From NCBI GenBank assembly GCA_011046175.1, contig DSBB01000378.1:1-9141 (forward strand): a DNA stretch of 9,141 nt, written 5' to 3'. The notes under the pieces were generated by a model. The model had not been told where the DNA came from. It did not search any database and saw nothing but the letters and a program-made list of their open reading frames with translations. The position numbers were made by a program, and so were the translations under genes. Positions 1-5,980 of this stretch are shown here, piece after piece. This DNA comes from Candidatus Hydrogenedentota bacterium. GTDB lineage: Bacteria; Hydrogenedentota; Hydrogenedentia; Hydrogenedentales; CAITNO01. Each line of letters starts with the position of its first letter. Position 1 is the stretch's first letter.

Positions 1-168
1 CGGGGCATCAAGAACGACGCCTATCTCTGCTTCCAGACCAATCATTTCCGGATGCCTGCGTATGTGCTCCAGCCTTTCAGGAGTTAGACAAACGTTATTT
101 CCGAAGCTTCCGTAAAGAAGTTCATTGTGGTCTGAGCCAATAATATCTGTAGTGATTATCAATCGCAA
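1..168 (-). CDS. N-terminal part of a small TPERxEHIxRHPEM-motif protein, cut by the window edge
   Basis: This minus-strand frame stays open to the left edge, so the C-terminus is missing. From a possible TTG start at 166-168 it encodes 56 residues beginning MRLIITTDIIGSDH. Residues 28-42 read CLTPERLEHIRRHPE, followed by MIGLEAEIGVVLDAP. From memory this resembles a group of small uncharacterised bacterial proteins with a 'TPERW-HI-x-RHPEM...I..TL.dPd' signature. I associate these with the barnase/EndoU/colicin/RelE-like (PBECR) nuclease folds, but that link is recalled, not tested. The start is uncertain. The frame is also open upstream through the 213-298 repeat to an ATG at 358-360, but no Shine-Dalgarno sequence precedes that ATG. 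The TTG has only a weak AGG upstream. The DNA is more AT-rich than the neighbouring genes, which could indicate transfer. That the frame is coding is fairly likely; the function is unknown. Confidence 0.55.
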   Translation of the reverse strand, partial: MRLIITTDIIGSDHNELLYGSFGNNVCLTPERLEHIRRHPEMIGLEAEIGVVLDAP

Positions 169-212
169 CTGCCTGACAGGCTGTACTATGTACCATAATA
201 ACAGTGAGTACT

Positions 213-298
213 CGTCATTCCCGCGAAAGCGGGAATCCCAAAAAGTGGCTGATACGCTGTGAATATGGCGCTGGATTCCCGCTTTCGCGGGAATAACG
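213..298. repeat. 86-bp MITE-like palindromic repeat
   Basis: The unit ATTCCCGCGAAAGCGGGAAT occurs at 217-236 and in inverted orientation at 275-294. Each copy is itself a hairpin: an 8-bp stem with a 4-nt GAAA loop (TTTC in the other copy). The inverted match extends to CGT(C/T)ATTCCC...GGGAATCC, about 26 bp with one mismatch, flanking a 34-bp centre (239-272). Elements with ATTCCC...GGGAAT ends are known as dispersed intergenic repeats in many bacteria, for example the dRS3-type repeats of Neisseria. No transposase is encoded and I see no clear target duplication. The minus-strand frame across it is open and would translate to VIPAKAGIQ and DSRFRGND, peptides often produced when such repeats are read through. 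Confidence 0.8.
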
Positions 299-555
299 GT
301 TGCTTTTGGCGTAAAATGGTTCCGATGCGTTATGTGTGCTAGACAGTTACTGTCAATCATTATATCACGGTATAAATCCGTGCGCCAATGAAGGCGACAA
401 ACGAAGATTTTGTTCCTGTTCCACAATAAACTTCCTTATGGCCGCACCAGAAAACACAAGAGACAACGATGGCTGATGCAACAGGCCGTTTCGTGAGTTA
501 CTCATACATGGCTGGTGTATCGGGTTCGATTTCATGGTCGAGGCAGCCAAAGCCT
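299..555. other. Gene-free stretch with a short perfect palindrome
   Basis: I find no convincing gene here. A 61-codon minus-strand frame (365-550) has no ribosome binding site and no recognisable family. Two symmetric sites are visible. GACAGT-T-ACTGTC at 342-354 is a perfect 6+1+6 palindrome of the kind bound by dimeric repressors. CACGG-7 nt-CCGTG at 366-382 could form a small hairpin. Both lie upstream of the truncated minus-strand gene at the left edge, so they could belong to its control region, but nothing proves this. Confidence 0.4.
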
Positions 556-1566
556 TTACTTATTTATGTGTTCAAAAATGAGGAGTGAGCGCAACGGCCC
601 ATGCAACACCAGTACGCGGTCGTTTCCGTCCACCGCAATGTCGCGCACCGGGGTCATGTCGTCCGGAAAGTCCGCGGTTTTCCAACCCGCGTTCAGCAGT
701 TCCGGCGCGGCGACCACGCCTTCGAAAGAGCGGTCGGCGGCAAAGACCTTGACCCGGTTGATGCCCTTCTCCGCCGCAACCAACGCGCCGTCGCTCTTGA
801 ACGCGATGTGAACGGGATTGCAGCATCCGGGAAACTTATCTATGTCAAAGCCCGGCTGATGCCACGCGCCCAACAACGCGCCGTCCTCCCGGTATTTTTC
901 CAAGCCGAGTTTGCCGGGGTTTGTGGCCCACAACGCGCCGGTGGTGTCCAACGCCACCTCGAAATAGTGGCTGGGAACCACAAAACCATGCAGTCCCTGT
1001 TCCGGGTCGCGCTCGCCAATCACCGTGTGTCTTGTGCCGGAATGGTCATACACATAAACGCGCGCGTTGCCCGAGTCGGCGACAAAGACATGATTCTCGT
1101 CCGCGACAATGGAAGTCAGCCAGGCGCGTTCATTCAACATGTCCCATGCCGCCAATACGTCCCCTTCGGGGGAACAGGCCGCTACATGGTCGCGCATGCC
1201 GAGATATATCACGCCGTCAGGCGCGACAGCGGCGCAATACGGCCTGCCTTCGATTTCTCGCCGCGCCAGTTCCCCGCCCGCCTCATCCAAAACGAGCAGC
1301 GCGCCTTCGCCCGCAATCAGGATATGCCCGTTGTTGTCAACGGCAAGCGCGGCGGGATTCTCGAGTTCCAGCGCAACGCGCAATGTTTCGCGATACCGAA
1401 TGTCCTCTGCGTCCACCGCTTCGTATTCCGACACGTCGTACACCAGCGCGTCGCCGGGGCGTTCCGGGGAATCCGTCACGAACAGCGCGAGCGCCACCGA
1501 CACCACCGCGATGGCGAGCGCCGCCCACACCCAGTCTGGAACCATTTTTTCTCTTGTATCCGGCAT
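556..1566 (-). CDS. Membrane-anchored NHL-repeat beta-propeller protein
   Basis: The 336-residue product has one N-terminal hydrophobic segment (about residues 11-30, VWAALAIAVVSVALALFV). A short charged linker and a beta-propeller follow, so it is probably anchored in the cytoplasmic membrane with the propeller outside. NHL-type blades are visible: PAALAVDNNGHILIAGEGALLVLD (about 71-94), VADSGNARVYVYD (162-174), then repeats near 203-228, 252-275 and 307-331. The motif FPGCCNPVHIAFKSDG (245-260) carries an adjacent cysteine pair, C248-C249, that could bind a metal or form a disulfide. I recall a similar GCCNP motif in related NHL proteins. NHL propellers usually bind proteins or ligands and have no universal catalytic signature, so the substrate is unknown. 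A GGAAG lies 9 nt before this ATG. M8 is an alternative start with a weaker AAGAGA. It follows the PQQ-like propeller gene after 71 nt and is probably cotranscribed with it. Confidence 0.85.
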   Translation of the reverse strand: MPDTREKMVPDWVWAALAIAVVSVALALFVTDSPERPGDALVYDVSEYEAVDAEDIRYRETLRVALELENPAALAVDNNGHILIAGEGALLVLDEAGGELARREIEGRPYCAAVAPDGVIYLGMRDHVAACSPEGDVLAAWDMLNERAWLTSIVADENHVFVADSGNARVYVYDHSGTRHTVIGERDPEQGLHGFVVPSHYFEVALDTTGALWATNPGKLGLEKYREDGALLGAWHQPGFDIDKFPGCCNPVHIAFKSDGALVAAEKGINRVKVFAADRSFEGVVAAPELLNAGWKTADFPDDMTPVRDIAVDGNDRVLVLHGPLRSLLIFEHINK

Positions 1567-1637
1567 GTTTTTATGCTTCCATAGAGTCCAGTGCGCTTCG
1601 TCGTCATTCTACACGAGCGCATGCGTAAAATTCAGCG

Positions 1638-3101
1638 TCATGGCCGGACTCCCACCGCCACGCACGCCAGTTGCGTCAGATCGCGCACGAGCAGACGGTC
1701 GCCCGCCAGCGCAAGTGGCGCCCAGGATTCATGACCGTGCAGCACCTGCGCCTTGTCCAACAGTTCAAACCGTTCCGCCGAAGCGCGTATCAGATACAAC
1801 ATGCCCTCGTCGTCGAGCACATAAAACTTGCCGTCCGCCAACAGCCACGGCCCCAGCCCGAACCGGTTCTCCTGCCCGCTGGACCACCCCAGCGAACCGT
1901 CGGGACGGAAGCACGTGAACTGGGCGCGCAAGCCGCCCGCGTCCTTGGGCATGATCGAGTAAATCAGGCCATTGTGAACGATGGGCGTATGCTGTTCCGC
2001 GGCAATGCCCTCCTTCGGCCCGTGGCGGGACAATTCGCGCGCTTCAAACCCGTCCGGCGTCGCCGCGACCTCAATGAACATGCCCCCTGCGCCGTAGCCC
2101 GCCAATACCAAAATGCGATCATCGGCGACGGCGACGGGCGACGGCGCGACGATCTTTGCGTCCCAAGGAACCCGCCACAGCAGCGCGCCCATGTCGTTGT
2201 CCGCAGCGGACACGCCCGCGACGCCGCCCGTTGCGGCATACACATACATGCGTTTTCCGGCAAGGGTCATGGGCATAATCGAGGAATGAGACATCTGCCA
2301 GCCGTCCGGGTTGGGCGTTTTCCATGCCGTTTCGCCCGTGGCGAGTTTCACCGCCAACAGCAGTGCGTCGGGGCCTCCCGGCGCGAGGATGGCCAGGTCG
2401 CCGTCTATCAGCGGGCATTGCCCCGTATACCACAACGGTTCCTGCGTTCCGTATGCGTCCTGCAAGTCAATCCCCCAATGAAACGCGCCCGTGGCGGCGT
2501 CGAGGCACAGGGTATGACAACGCGGCCCGATGGACACCACATAACCGTCGCCGATGGCGGGCACGGTACGCGACATGCCGTGGTTGCGCCGCACTTCAAC
2601 CTTGTAGGAATGACGCCAAATTTCGCGTCCGTCATCAAGGGAAAAACAACGGAGCGCGTCGGCGCGGTTTCCCTCGTCATAGTCAAGCAGATATACGCGC
2701 CCCTCATGCACCGCCGGCCCGGCATAGCCTTCGCCCACGTCAATGCGCCATAAAACGGGCGGCCCGTCCGGACGCCAGGCGTCGGCGAGCGGCGGCGCAT
2801 CCCGCGCAATGTTGTCAAACATTGCGCCCCGGAACCGCGGCCATGCGCCGGGCAACGATGACGGCGCGCCGTCATACGGCTGAAACCATCCGGCAAGATC
2901 AACAGGCGTTTCCGTTACTTGCCGCGCCGCAGGACGCCCGTCCCGACCGGGAACGCGCGCTTCCAATGCTGAAAGCGCGTCATGGCCAAGCCAGATGAAA
3001 AAGGCCGGCAGGGCAATGGCGAGGGAAACAATAAGAGCCGCCGCACCGGCCAATTGTTGGCGTGTCGCTGTTGGAAACAAGTTATTTGCCTTTTCAGTCA
3101 T
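1638..3101 (-). CDS. Membrane-anchored PQQ-like beta-propeller protein
   Basis: This is a 487-residue protein with one hydrophobic N-terminal segment (about residues 17-38, LAGAAALIVSLAIALPAFFIWL) and no clear cleavage site, so it is probably an anchored exported protein. The segment GAWPRFRGAMFDN (85-97) matches the 'WP.(F/W)RG' opening of many PQQ-like repeat proteins of Planctomycetota-type bacteria. Several blades follow with the pattern 'G.VYLLD...LRCFSLDDGREIWR' (135-163), 'LCLDAATGAFHWG' (198-210) and 'LLLAVKLATGETAWK' (247-261), then repeats near 306-335, 371-402 and 416-440. Similar folds occur in BamB-like scaffolds and in PQQ dehydrogenases. I see no dehydrogenase-specific calcium/PQQ motif, so a binding or scaffold role is likelier than oxidation, but this is inferred. 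No Shine-Dalgarno sequence precedes the ATG. It is the upstream partner of the NHL gene and is divergent from the metB-like operon. Confidence 0.87.
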   Translation of the reverse strand: MTEKANNLFPTATRQQLAGAAALIVSLAIALPAFFIWLGHDALSALEARVPGRDGRPAARQVTETPVDLAGWFQPYDGAPSSLPGAWPRFRGAMFDNIARDAPPLADAWRPDGPPVLWRIDVGEGYAGPAVHEGRVYLLDYDEGNRADALRCFSLDDGREIWRHSYKVEVRRNHGMSRTVPAIGDGYVVSIGPRCHTLCLDAATGAFHWGIDLQDAYGTQEPLWYTGQCPLIDGDLAILAPGGPDALLLAVKLATGETAWKTPNPDGWQMSHSSIMPMTLAGKRMYVYAATGGVAGVSAADNDMGALLWRVPWDAKIVAPSPVAVADDRILVLAGYGAGGMFIEVAATPDGFEARELSRHGPKEGIAAEQHTPIVHNGLIYSIMPKDAGGLRAQFTCFRPDGSLGWSSGQENRFGLGPWLLADGKFYVLDDEGMLYLIRASAERFELLDKAQVLHGHESWAPLALAGDRLLVRDLTQLACVAVGVRP

Positions 3102-3353
3102 TTCGCAGGGAGTTGAAAAGAGACCGACTACAGTGCCGCGTTCCCCGGAAGGAAAAACGGTGAAACGGCAACAAACCTCATGACAAGGTCGGCCGTGTCA
3201 AAGTTTAGCATAATGAAGCGGGCATGTTCCCATGTTTTACCGGAACTGCTGTTCGTGTGACACTACTGCCCCTCCCCGGTTTTCCATCGAGAAGCAATGC
3301 CGTGCGCTTGTTTGTTACAATACCGTCGGCAGGCGCTTTTTTGATGATTCTAT

Positions 3354-3381
3354 TTGAAGCGGCCAAAATACATGTTATATG
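3354..3381 (+). promoter_or_regulatory. Candidate extended -10 promoter for the metB-like operon
   Basis: TTGAAG (3354-3359) and TATATG (3376-3381) are separated by 16 nt. A TGT immediately precedes the -10 hexamer (TG at 3373-3374), which makes it an extended -10 element. Transcription would start near 3388. The hexamers match the sigma-70 consensus at four positions each, so the call rests on spacing, the TG extension and position upstream of the operon. Confidence 0.4.
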
Positions 3382-3494
3382 ATGCGTTTTATGGGGTTTG
3401 TCGGCGACAACGATTAGCGCCACGCTTTTGAGCCTTTGGTTGCGGCGGAAACAAAAGATTCATGGGCGTTAATTCGGTCATTTCCACGGTTTAC

Positions 3495-3499
3495 AGGAG
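3495..3499 (+). promoter_or_regulatory. Shine-Dalgarno site that fixes the metB-like start
   Basis: AGGAG lies 7 nt before the ATG at 3507. An in-frame ATG at 3462 would add 15 residues that family members do not have, and it lacks such a site, so 3507 is preferred. Confidence 0.8.
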
Positions 3500-3506
3500 T
3501 TTTTGT

Positions 3507-4643
3507 ATGCGCTTTGAGACGCTGTCCATCCATGCCGGTCAAGGGCCTGACCCGGCATACGGCGCGGTAATGCCGCCTATTTATCAGGTATCCACTTTCG
3601 CTTTTCAGGGGGTTGGAACGCCCGGGGAATTTGATTATTCCCGCAGCGGCAATCCCACGCGAAAATCGCTGGAAACCTGTCTTGCGGCGCTTGAAGGCGG
3701 CGCGCGCGGTTTCGCGTTCGGCACGGGCATGGCCGCTGAAGCCACGGTCCTCGCGTTGTTGCAGGCCGGCGATCATCTGGTGGTGCATAACGATTTATAC
3801 GGGGGCACATACCGCATCGTTACGGAGATAACATCGCGCCAGGGCGTGGCAGTTTCGTTCGCGGATTTGCGCGACGCCGCCGCGCTTCGCGCCGTTATCA
3901 GAGAAAACACGCGGCTTATATGGACGGAAACGCCCACAAATCCTCTGATGAACCTGCTTGACTTGGAAGCGATTGCGTCCATCGCGCGCGAGCATAAGAT
4001 AACGACGCTTTGCGACAACACGTTTCTTACGCCTTATTACCAGAACCCGCTTGCGCTGGGGATTGACATCGTCCTGCACAGCACCACAAAGTATGTCAAC
4101 GGCCATTCGGATGTGGTGGGCGGGGCGCTCGTGGTCAGGGACGAGGCGCTGGCGGAACGCGTCGGATTTCTGCAGAACACGCTGGGTTCGTGCCAGGCGC
4201 CTTTTGACTGTTTCCTGGTGCTGCGCGGCTTGAAAACATTGGCCGTGCGCATGGAGACCCACAACAGGAACGCCCTCGCTGTGGCGGCATTTTTGGAAAC
4301 GCATTCCGGTGTGAAACGCGTATTGCATCCTGGCCTTGAAAGCCATCCTCAACATGCGCTGGCGCGAAAACAAATGCGCGGGTACGGCGGCACGTTTTCC
4401 TTTCGCGTCGCAGGCGGCGCGGCCGGCGCGGCGCGTCTGCTGGGCAAGGTGAAGCTGTTCACGCTGGCGGAATCATTGGGCGGCGTGGAATCGCTGATTG
4501 AACATCCGTGGAGCATGACCCATGCATCCATGCCCGAGGAAGCGCGGCGCACCGCCGGCATTACCGAGGACCTGATACGAATCTCTGTCGGTATCGAGCA
4601 TATAGACGACCTACTGGAAGACTTGGAACAGGCGCTGGATTGA
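3507..4643 (+). CDS. metB: Cystathionine gamma-synthase/lyase family PLP enzyme
   Basis: This cytoplasmic Cys/Met-metabolism PLP enzyme has 378 residues, a typical family length. It begins MRFETLSIHAGQ, the usual N-terminus. Visible active-site elements are FDYSRSGNPTR (42-52, phosphate-binding Tyr and Arg from the neighbouring subunit), GTGMAA (72-77), DLYGGTYR (96-103), ETPTNP (141-146), LCDNTF (168-173, Asp to the pyridine nitrogen) and HSTTKYVNGHSD (191-202, with K195 the Schiff-base lysine). SLGGVESLIEHP and RISVGIEHIDDLLEDL follow near the C-terminus. Aspartate before the YSR motif agrees with E. coli cystathionine gamma-synthase, where gamma-lyases often have Glu. Synthase (O-acylhomoserine plus cysteine to cystathionine) is therefore favoured, but lyase or sulfhydrylase activity cannot be excluded. 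It is first in an operon, with cobA 3 nt downstream. Confidence 0.93.
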   Translation: MRFETLSIHAGQGPDPAYGAVMPPIYQVSTFAFQGVGTPGEFDYSRSGNPTRKSLETCLAALEGGARGFAFGTGMAAEATVLALLQAGDHLVVHNDLYGGTYRIVTEITSRQGVAVSFADLRDAAALRAVIRENTRLIWTETPTNPLMNLLDLEAIASIAREHKITTLCDNTFLTPYYQNPLALGIDIVLHSTTKYVNGHSDVVGGALVVRDEALAERVGFLQNTLGSCQAPFDCFLVLRGLKTLAVRMETHNRNALAVAAFLETHSGVKRVLHPGLESHPQHALARKQMRGYGGTFSFRVAGGAAGAARLLGKVKLFTLAESLGGVESLIEHPWSMTHASMPEEARRTAGITEDLIRISVGIEHIDDLLEDLEQALD

Positions 4644-4646
4644 CAC

Positions 4647-5465
4647 ATGATGCGCAAGGGCGACAAAACGCGGCCAGACACGGGCACGGTCTGGCTGGTG
4701 GGCGCGGGGCCGGGCGACCCGGGCCTGTTGACCATCAAGGGACGCGACTGTATTGCGACGGCGGATGTGGTGTTTTATGACGCGCTCGTACACAATGACC
4801 TGCTCGCGTATGCCCGGTCGGAGTGTGAGCGGAAATTTGTGGGGAAGAAAGCGGGGGCGCATGCGTTTACGCAGGCGCGGATCAATGCCATGTTGGCGGA
4901 GCGCGCGCGCGCGGGAAAAAAGGTGTGCCGGTTGAAAGGCGGCGATCCGTTTGTGTTCGGTCGCGGCGGCGAGGAGGCCTTGTATTTGCGCAGACGGGGC
5001 ATCCCCGTGATCATCGTGCCAGGCGTCAGCGCGGTCATTGCCGTGCCGGCCTATGCGGGCATCCCCGTTACACACCGGGGCTGCGCCGATTCCCTGCGCG
5101 TGGTTACGGGACATGAAATGCTTGCCGCCGACGGGCGCGGTTACTGGAGAGAAGCGAGCAGTGAACGCGGCACGCTGGTGGTGCTTATGGGCTTGAACAA
5201 CCTTGCGGAAATCACAGCCCGGCTGATCAAACACGGCATGCCCGGTGAAAGACCCGCCGCCCTCATCTCGAACGGGACACTACCCGGACAACATGTTGTT
5301 GCAGCGCCGTTGGGCGTCATTGCGCAATGCGCTCGACAGGCGCGCATGGAAACGCCGGCCACGCTGATAATCGGCGAAACAGTGAGGCTCCAAAACGCCC
5401 TCGCGTGGTTTCAGGCGTCGGCAAGCGCAACCCCGGCAAAGGCGGCGGAAGAGTATTGCGGCTGA
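4647..5465 (+). CDS. cobA: Uroporphyrinogen-III C-methyltransferase (SUMT)
   Basis: This cytoplasmic enzyme transfers two methyl groups from SAM to uroporphyrinogen III, giving precorrin-2 for siroheme and cobalamin. The 272-residue product is a single-domain SUMT without the CysG dehydrogenase/chelatase part. Hallmarks are VWLVGAGPGDPGLLT (15-29, the SAM-site glycine motif), VFYDALVH (42-49), RLKGGDPFVFGRGGEE (95-110), PGVSAVIAVPAYAGIPVTHRG (125-145) and LVVLMGLNNL (177-186). The final 15 or so residues (AS/AT-rich) look like an unstructured tail. The start is one of two adjacent ATGs (4647 or 4650). No strong Shine-Dalgarno sequence is present, so translation is probably coupled to the metB-like gene, whose stop codon ends 3 nt earlier. 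This pairing suggests siroheme supply for sulfite reduction rather than cobalamin, since no other cob gene is nearby. Confidence 0.95.
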   Translation: MMRKGDKTRPDTGTVWLVGAGPGDPGLLTIKGRDCIATADVVFYDALVHNDLLAYARSECERKFVGKKAGAHAFTQARINAMLAERARAGKKVCRLKGGDPFVFGRGGEEALYLRRRGIPVIIVPGVSAVIAVPAYAGIPVTHRGCADSLRVVTGHEMLAADGRGYWREASSERGTLVVLMGLNNLAEITARLIKHGMPGERPAALISNGTLPGQHVVAAPLGVIAQCARQARMETPATLIIGETVRLQNALAWFQASASATPAKAAEEYCG

Positions 5466-5820
5466 CAGGCTCATTGCCGCAGTTGTTTCCGTTAGCACAG
5501 ACAACAACGCCCCGGAGGTAGGCGTCACGCCGCTATTCTTACCGGAAGGTGGGTTTTTGCAATCAGGCACAACCGGCCCGGTCGGAATAAAAAAGCCGGC
5601 GCGCCTTTTATCTCTTGTTTTTCAGCGGGTTGCGTGTTCGCCGGGCGTCGCAACAGCGGTCTGGCACACTTCTTGTTGTGTTCTTGCCCACGCAGAGATT
5701 GAATACGGGTAATACATTTGCTGTAAGATTGTAAATGTGGACGGGAAAGCGCGTGTGTGCCACGGTGGCAGGCGGCGCGCAAGAACAAGTGAAGCGGAAA
5801 TCGCAAAAAGGAGAGTATCT
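5466..5820. other. Gene-free region between cobA and the short ORF pair
   Basis: This 355-bp stretch contains several small inverted repeats: GTTGTTT (5482-5488) with AGACAAC, GGCG-TCA-CGCC (5521-5531), and CCGGC (5573-5577) with GCCGG (5595-5599). The last is followed by a T-rich run (5606-5623) and is the best, though weak, candidate for a cobA terminator. A TTGAAT at 5700-5705 with a TAAGAT 19 nt later could be a poor promoter for the short ORFs. A minus-strand frame of 93 codons (5525-5806) has no ribosome binding site and no recognisable family. Confidence 0.35.
5808..5813 (+). promoter_or_regulatory. Shine-Dalgarno site of short ORF A
   Basis: AAGGAG, a full consensus match, lies 7 nt before the ATG at 5821. 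It is the strongest plus-strand ribosome binding site in the window. Confidence 0.75.
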
Positions 5821-5913
5821 ATGCTTTTACTGGAACTGATGTACGAATTATTCAAAGTAATATTCGACTTTTTTGCCAATTGGCTCACGGAATTGATCAT
5901 GGGCCTTGTCTGA
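5821..5913 (+). CDS. Short ORF A: 30-residue anionic amphipathic peptide
   Basis: I do not recognise a family. The product MLLLELMYEL...FFANWLTELIMGLV is almost entirely helix-forming and hydrophobic. Its polar residues sit 3-4 apart (E5, E9, K12, D16, N20, T23/E24), which puts them on one face of a helix. It has no signal peptide and no proline, and its net charge is about -3. By my count G+C is about 38% (35 of 93 bases), far below the flanking genes. The consensus ribosome binding site, the absence of any other credible gene in this gap, and the similarity to short ORF B all support it as real. Residues 14-28 align without gaps with residues 22-36 of ORF B at seven identities: I, D, N, L, T, L and G. 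Both products end GLV. Possible roles include a membrane-acting toxin-like peptide, a two-peptide pore-former or a structural membrane peptide; none is shown. Confidence 0.6.
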   Translation: MLLLELMYELFKVIFDFFANWLTELIMGLV

Positions 5914-5947
5914 CTGTCAGTTTGAATCGAAACCTTCAATTTAACCG

Positions 5948-5965
5948 CGCTGCAACGACGCAGCG
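5948..5965 (+). promoter_or_regulatory. Stem-loop abutting the ribosome binding site of short ORF B
   Basis: CGCTGC (5948-5953) and GCAGCG (5960-5965) form a perfect 6-bp GC-rich stem around a 6-nt AACGAC loop. The stem ends 2 nt before AAAGGA (5968-5973), the ribosome binding site of ORF B. It is not followed by a T-run, so it is not a typical terminator. It could be an operator, an RNA-processing or stability element, or a modulator of ORF B translation. Confidence 0.45.
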
Positions 5966-5967
5966 AC

Positions 5968-5973
5968 AAAGGA
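5968..5973 (+). promoter_or_regulatory. Shine-Dalgarno site of short ORF B
   Basis: AAAGGA lies 7 nt before the ATG at 5981, the same spacing as for ORF A. Confidence 0.65.
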
Positions 5974-5980
5974 AAAACTT

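Larger units (their letters stand above)
3102..3506. other. Divergent intergenic region and long leader of the metB-like operon
   Basis: This 405-bp region separates the minus-strand PQQ-propeller gene from the plus-strand metB-like gene. It should hold both promoters; only the plus-strand one is convincing (3354-3381). The resulting leader would be about 118 nt long. It contains a perfect hairpin TTGTC-GGC-GACAA (3398-3410) and a second possible stem, CTTTTG (3425-3430) with CAAAAG (3452-3457). I do not recognise a SAM, cobalamin or other known riboswitch core. On the minus strand a TTGACA is present at 3196-3201, but no good -10 follows at the right distance. Confidence 0.45.

Noticed and set aside
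365..550. 61-codon minus-strand ORF downstream of the NHL gene
   Set aside because: No ribosome binding site, no family and unremarkable composition; it could be a decayed fragment but I cannot support that.
601..1584. Long plus-strand ORF opposite the NHL gene (similar long frames lie opposite the PQQ and glycosidase genes)
   Set aside because: It is a shadow caused by high third-position G+C: no domain, His/Arg-rich composition. The minus-strand frames encode recognisable folds.
3205..3423. 72-codon minus-strand ORF in the divergent intergenic region
   Set aside because: It starts with GTG, has no good ribosome binding site or recognisable family, and overlaps the candidate promoter of the metB-like operon.
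3388..3506. SAM or cobalamin riboswitch ahead of the metB-like/cobA operon
   Set aside because: Expected from gene content, but I could not find the conserved core motifs of either class by eye.
5735..5842. Plus-strand ORF starting MWTGKRVC and overlapping the start of short ORF A
   Set aside because: No ribosome binding site, and its basic, Gly-rich composition looks random; it runs out of frame into ORF A.
5622..5969. 115-codon minus-strand ORF opposite short ORF A
   Set aside because: It needs a TTG start, has no Shine-Dalgarno sequence, and its Ser/Thr-rich sequence looks like an antisense shadow. The plus-strand short ORFs have much better translation signals.
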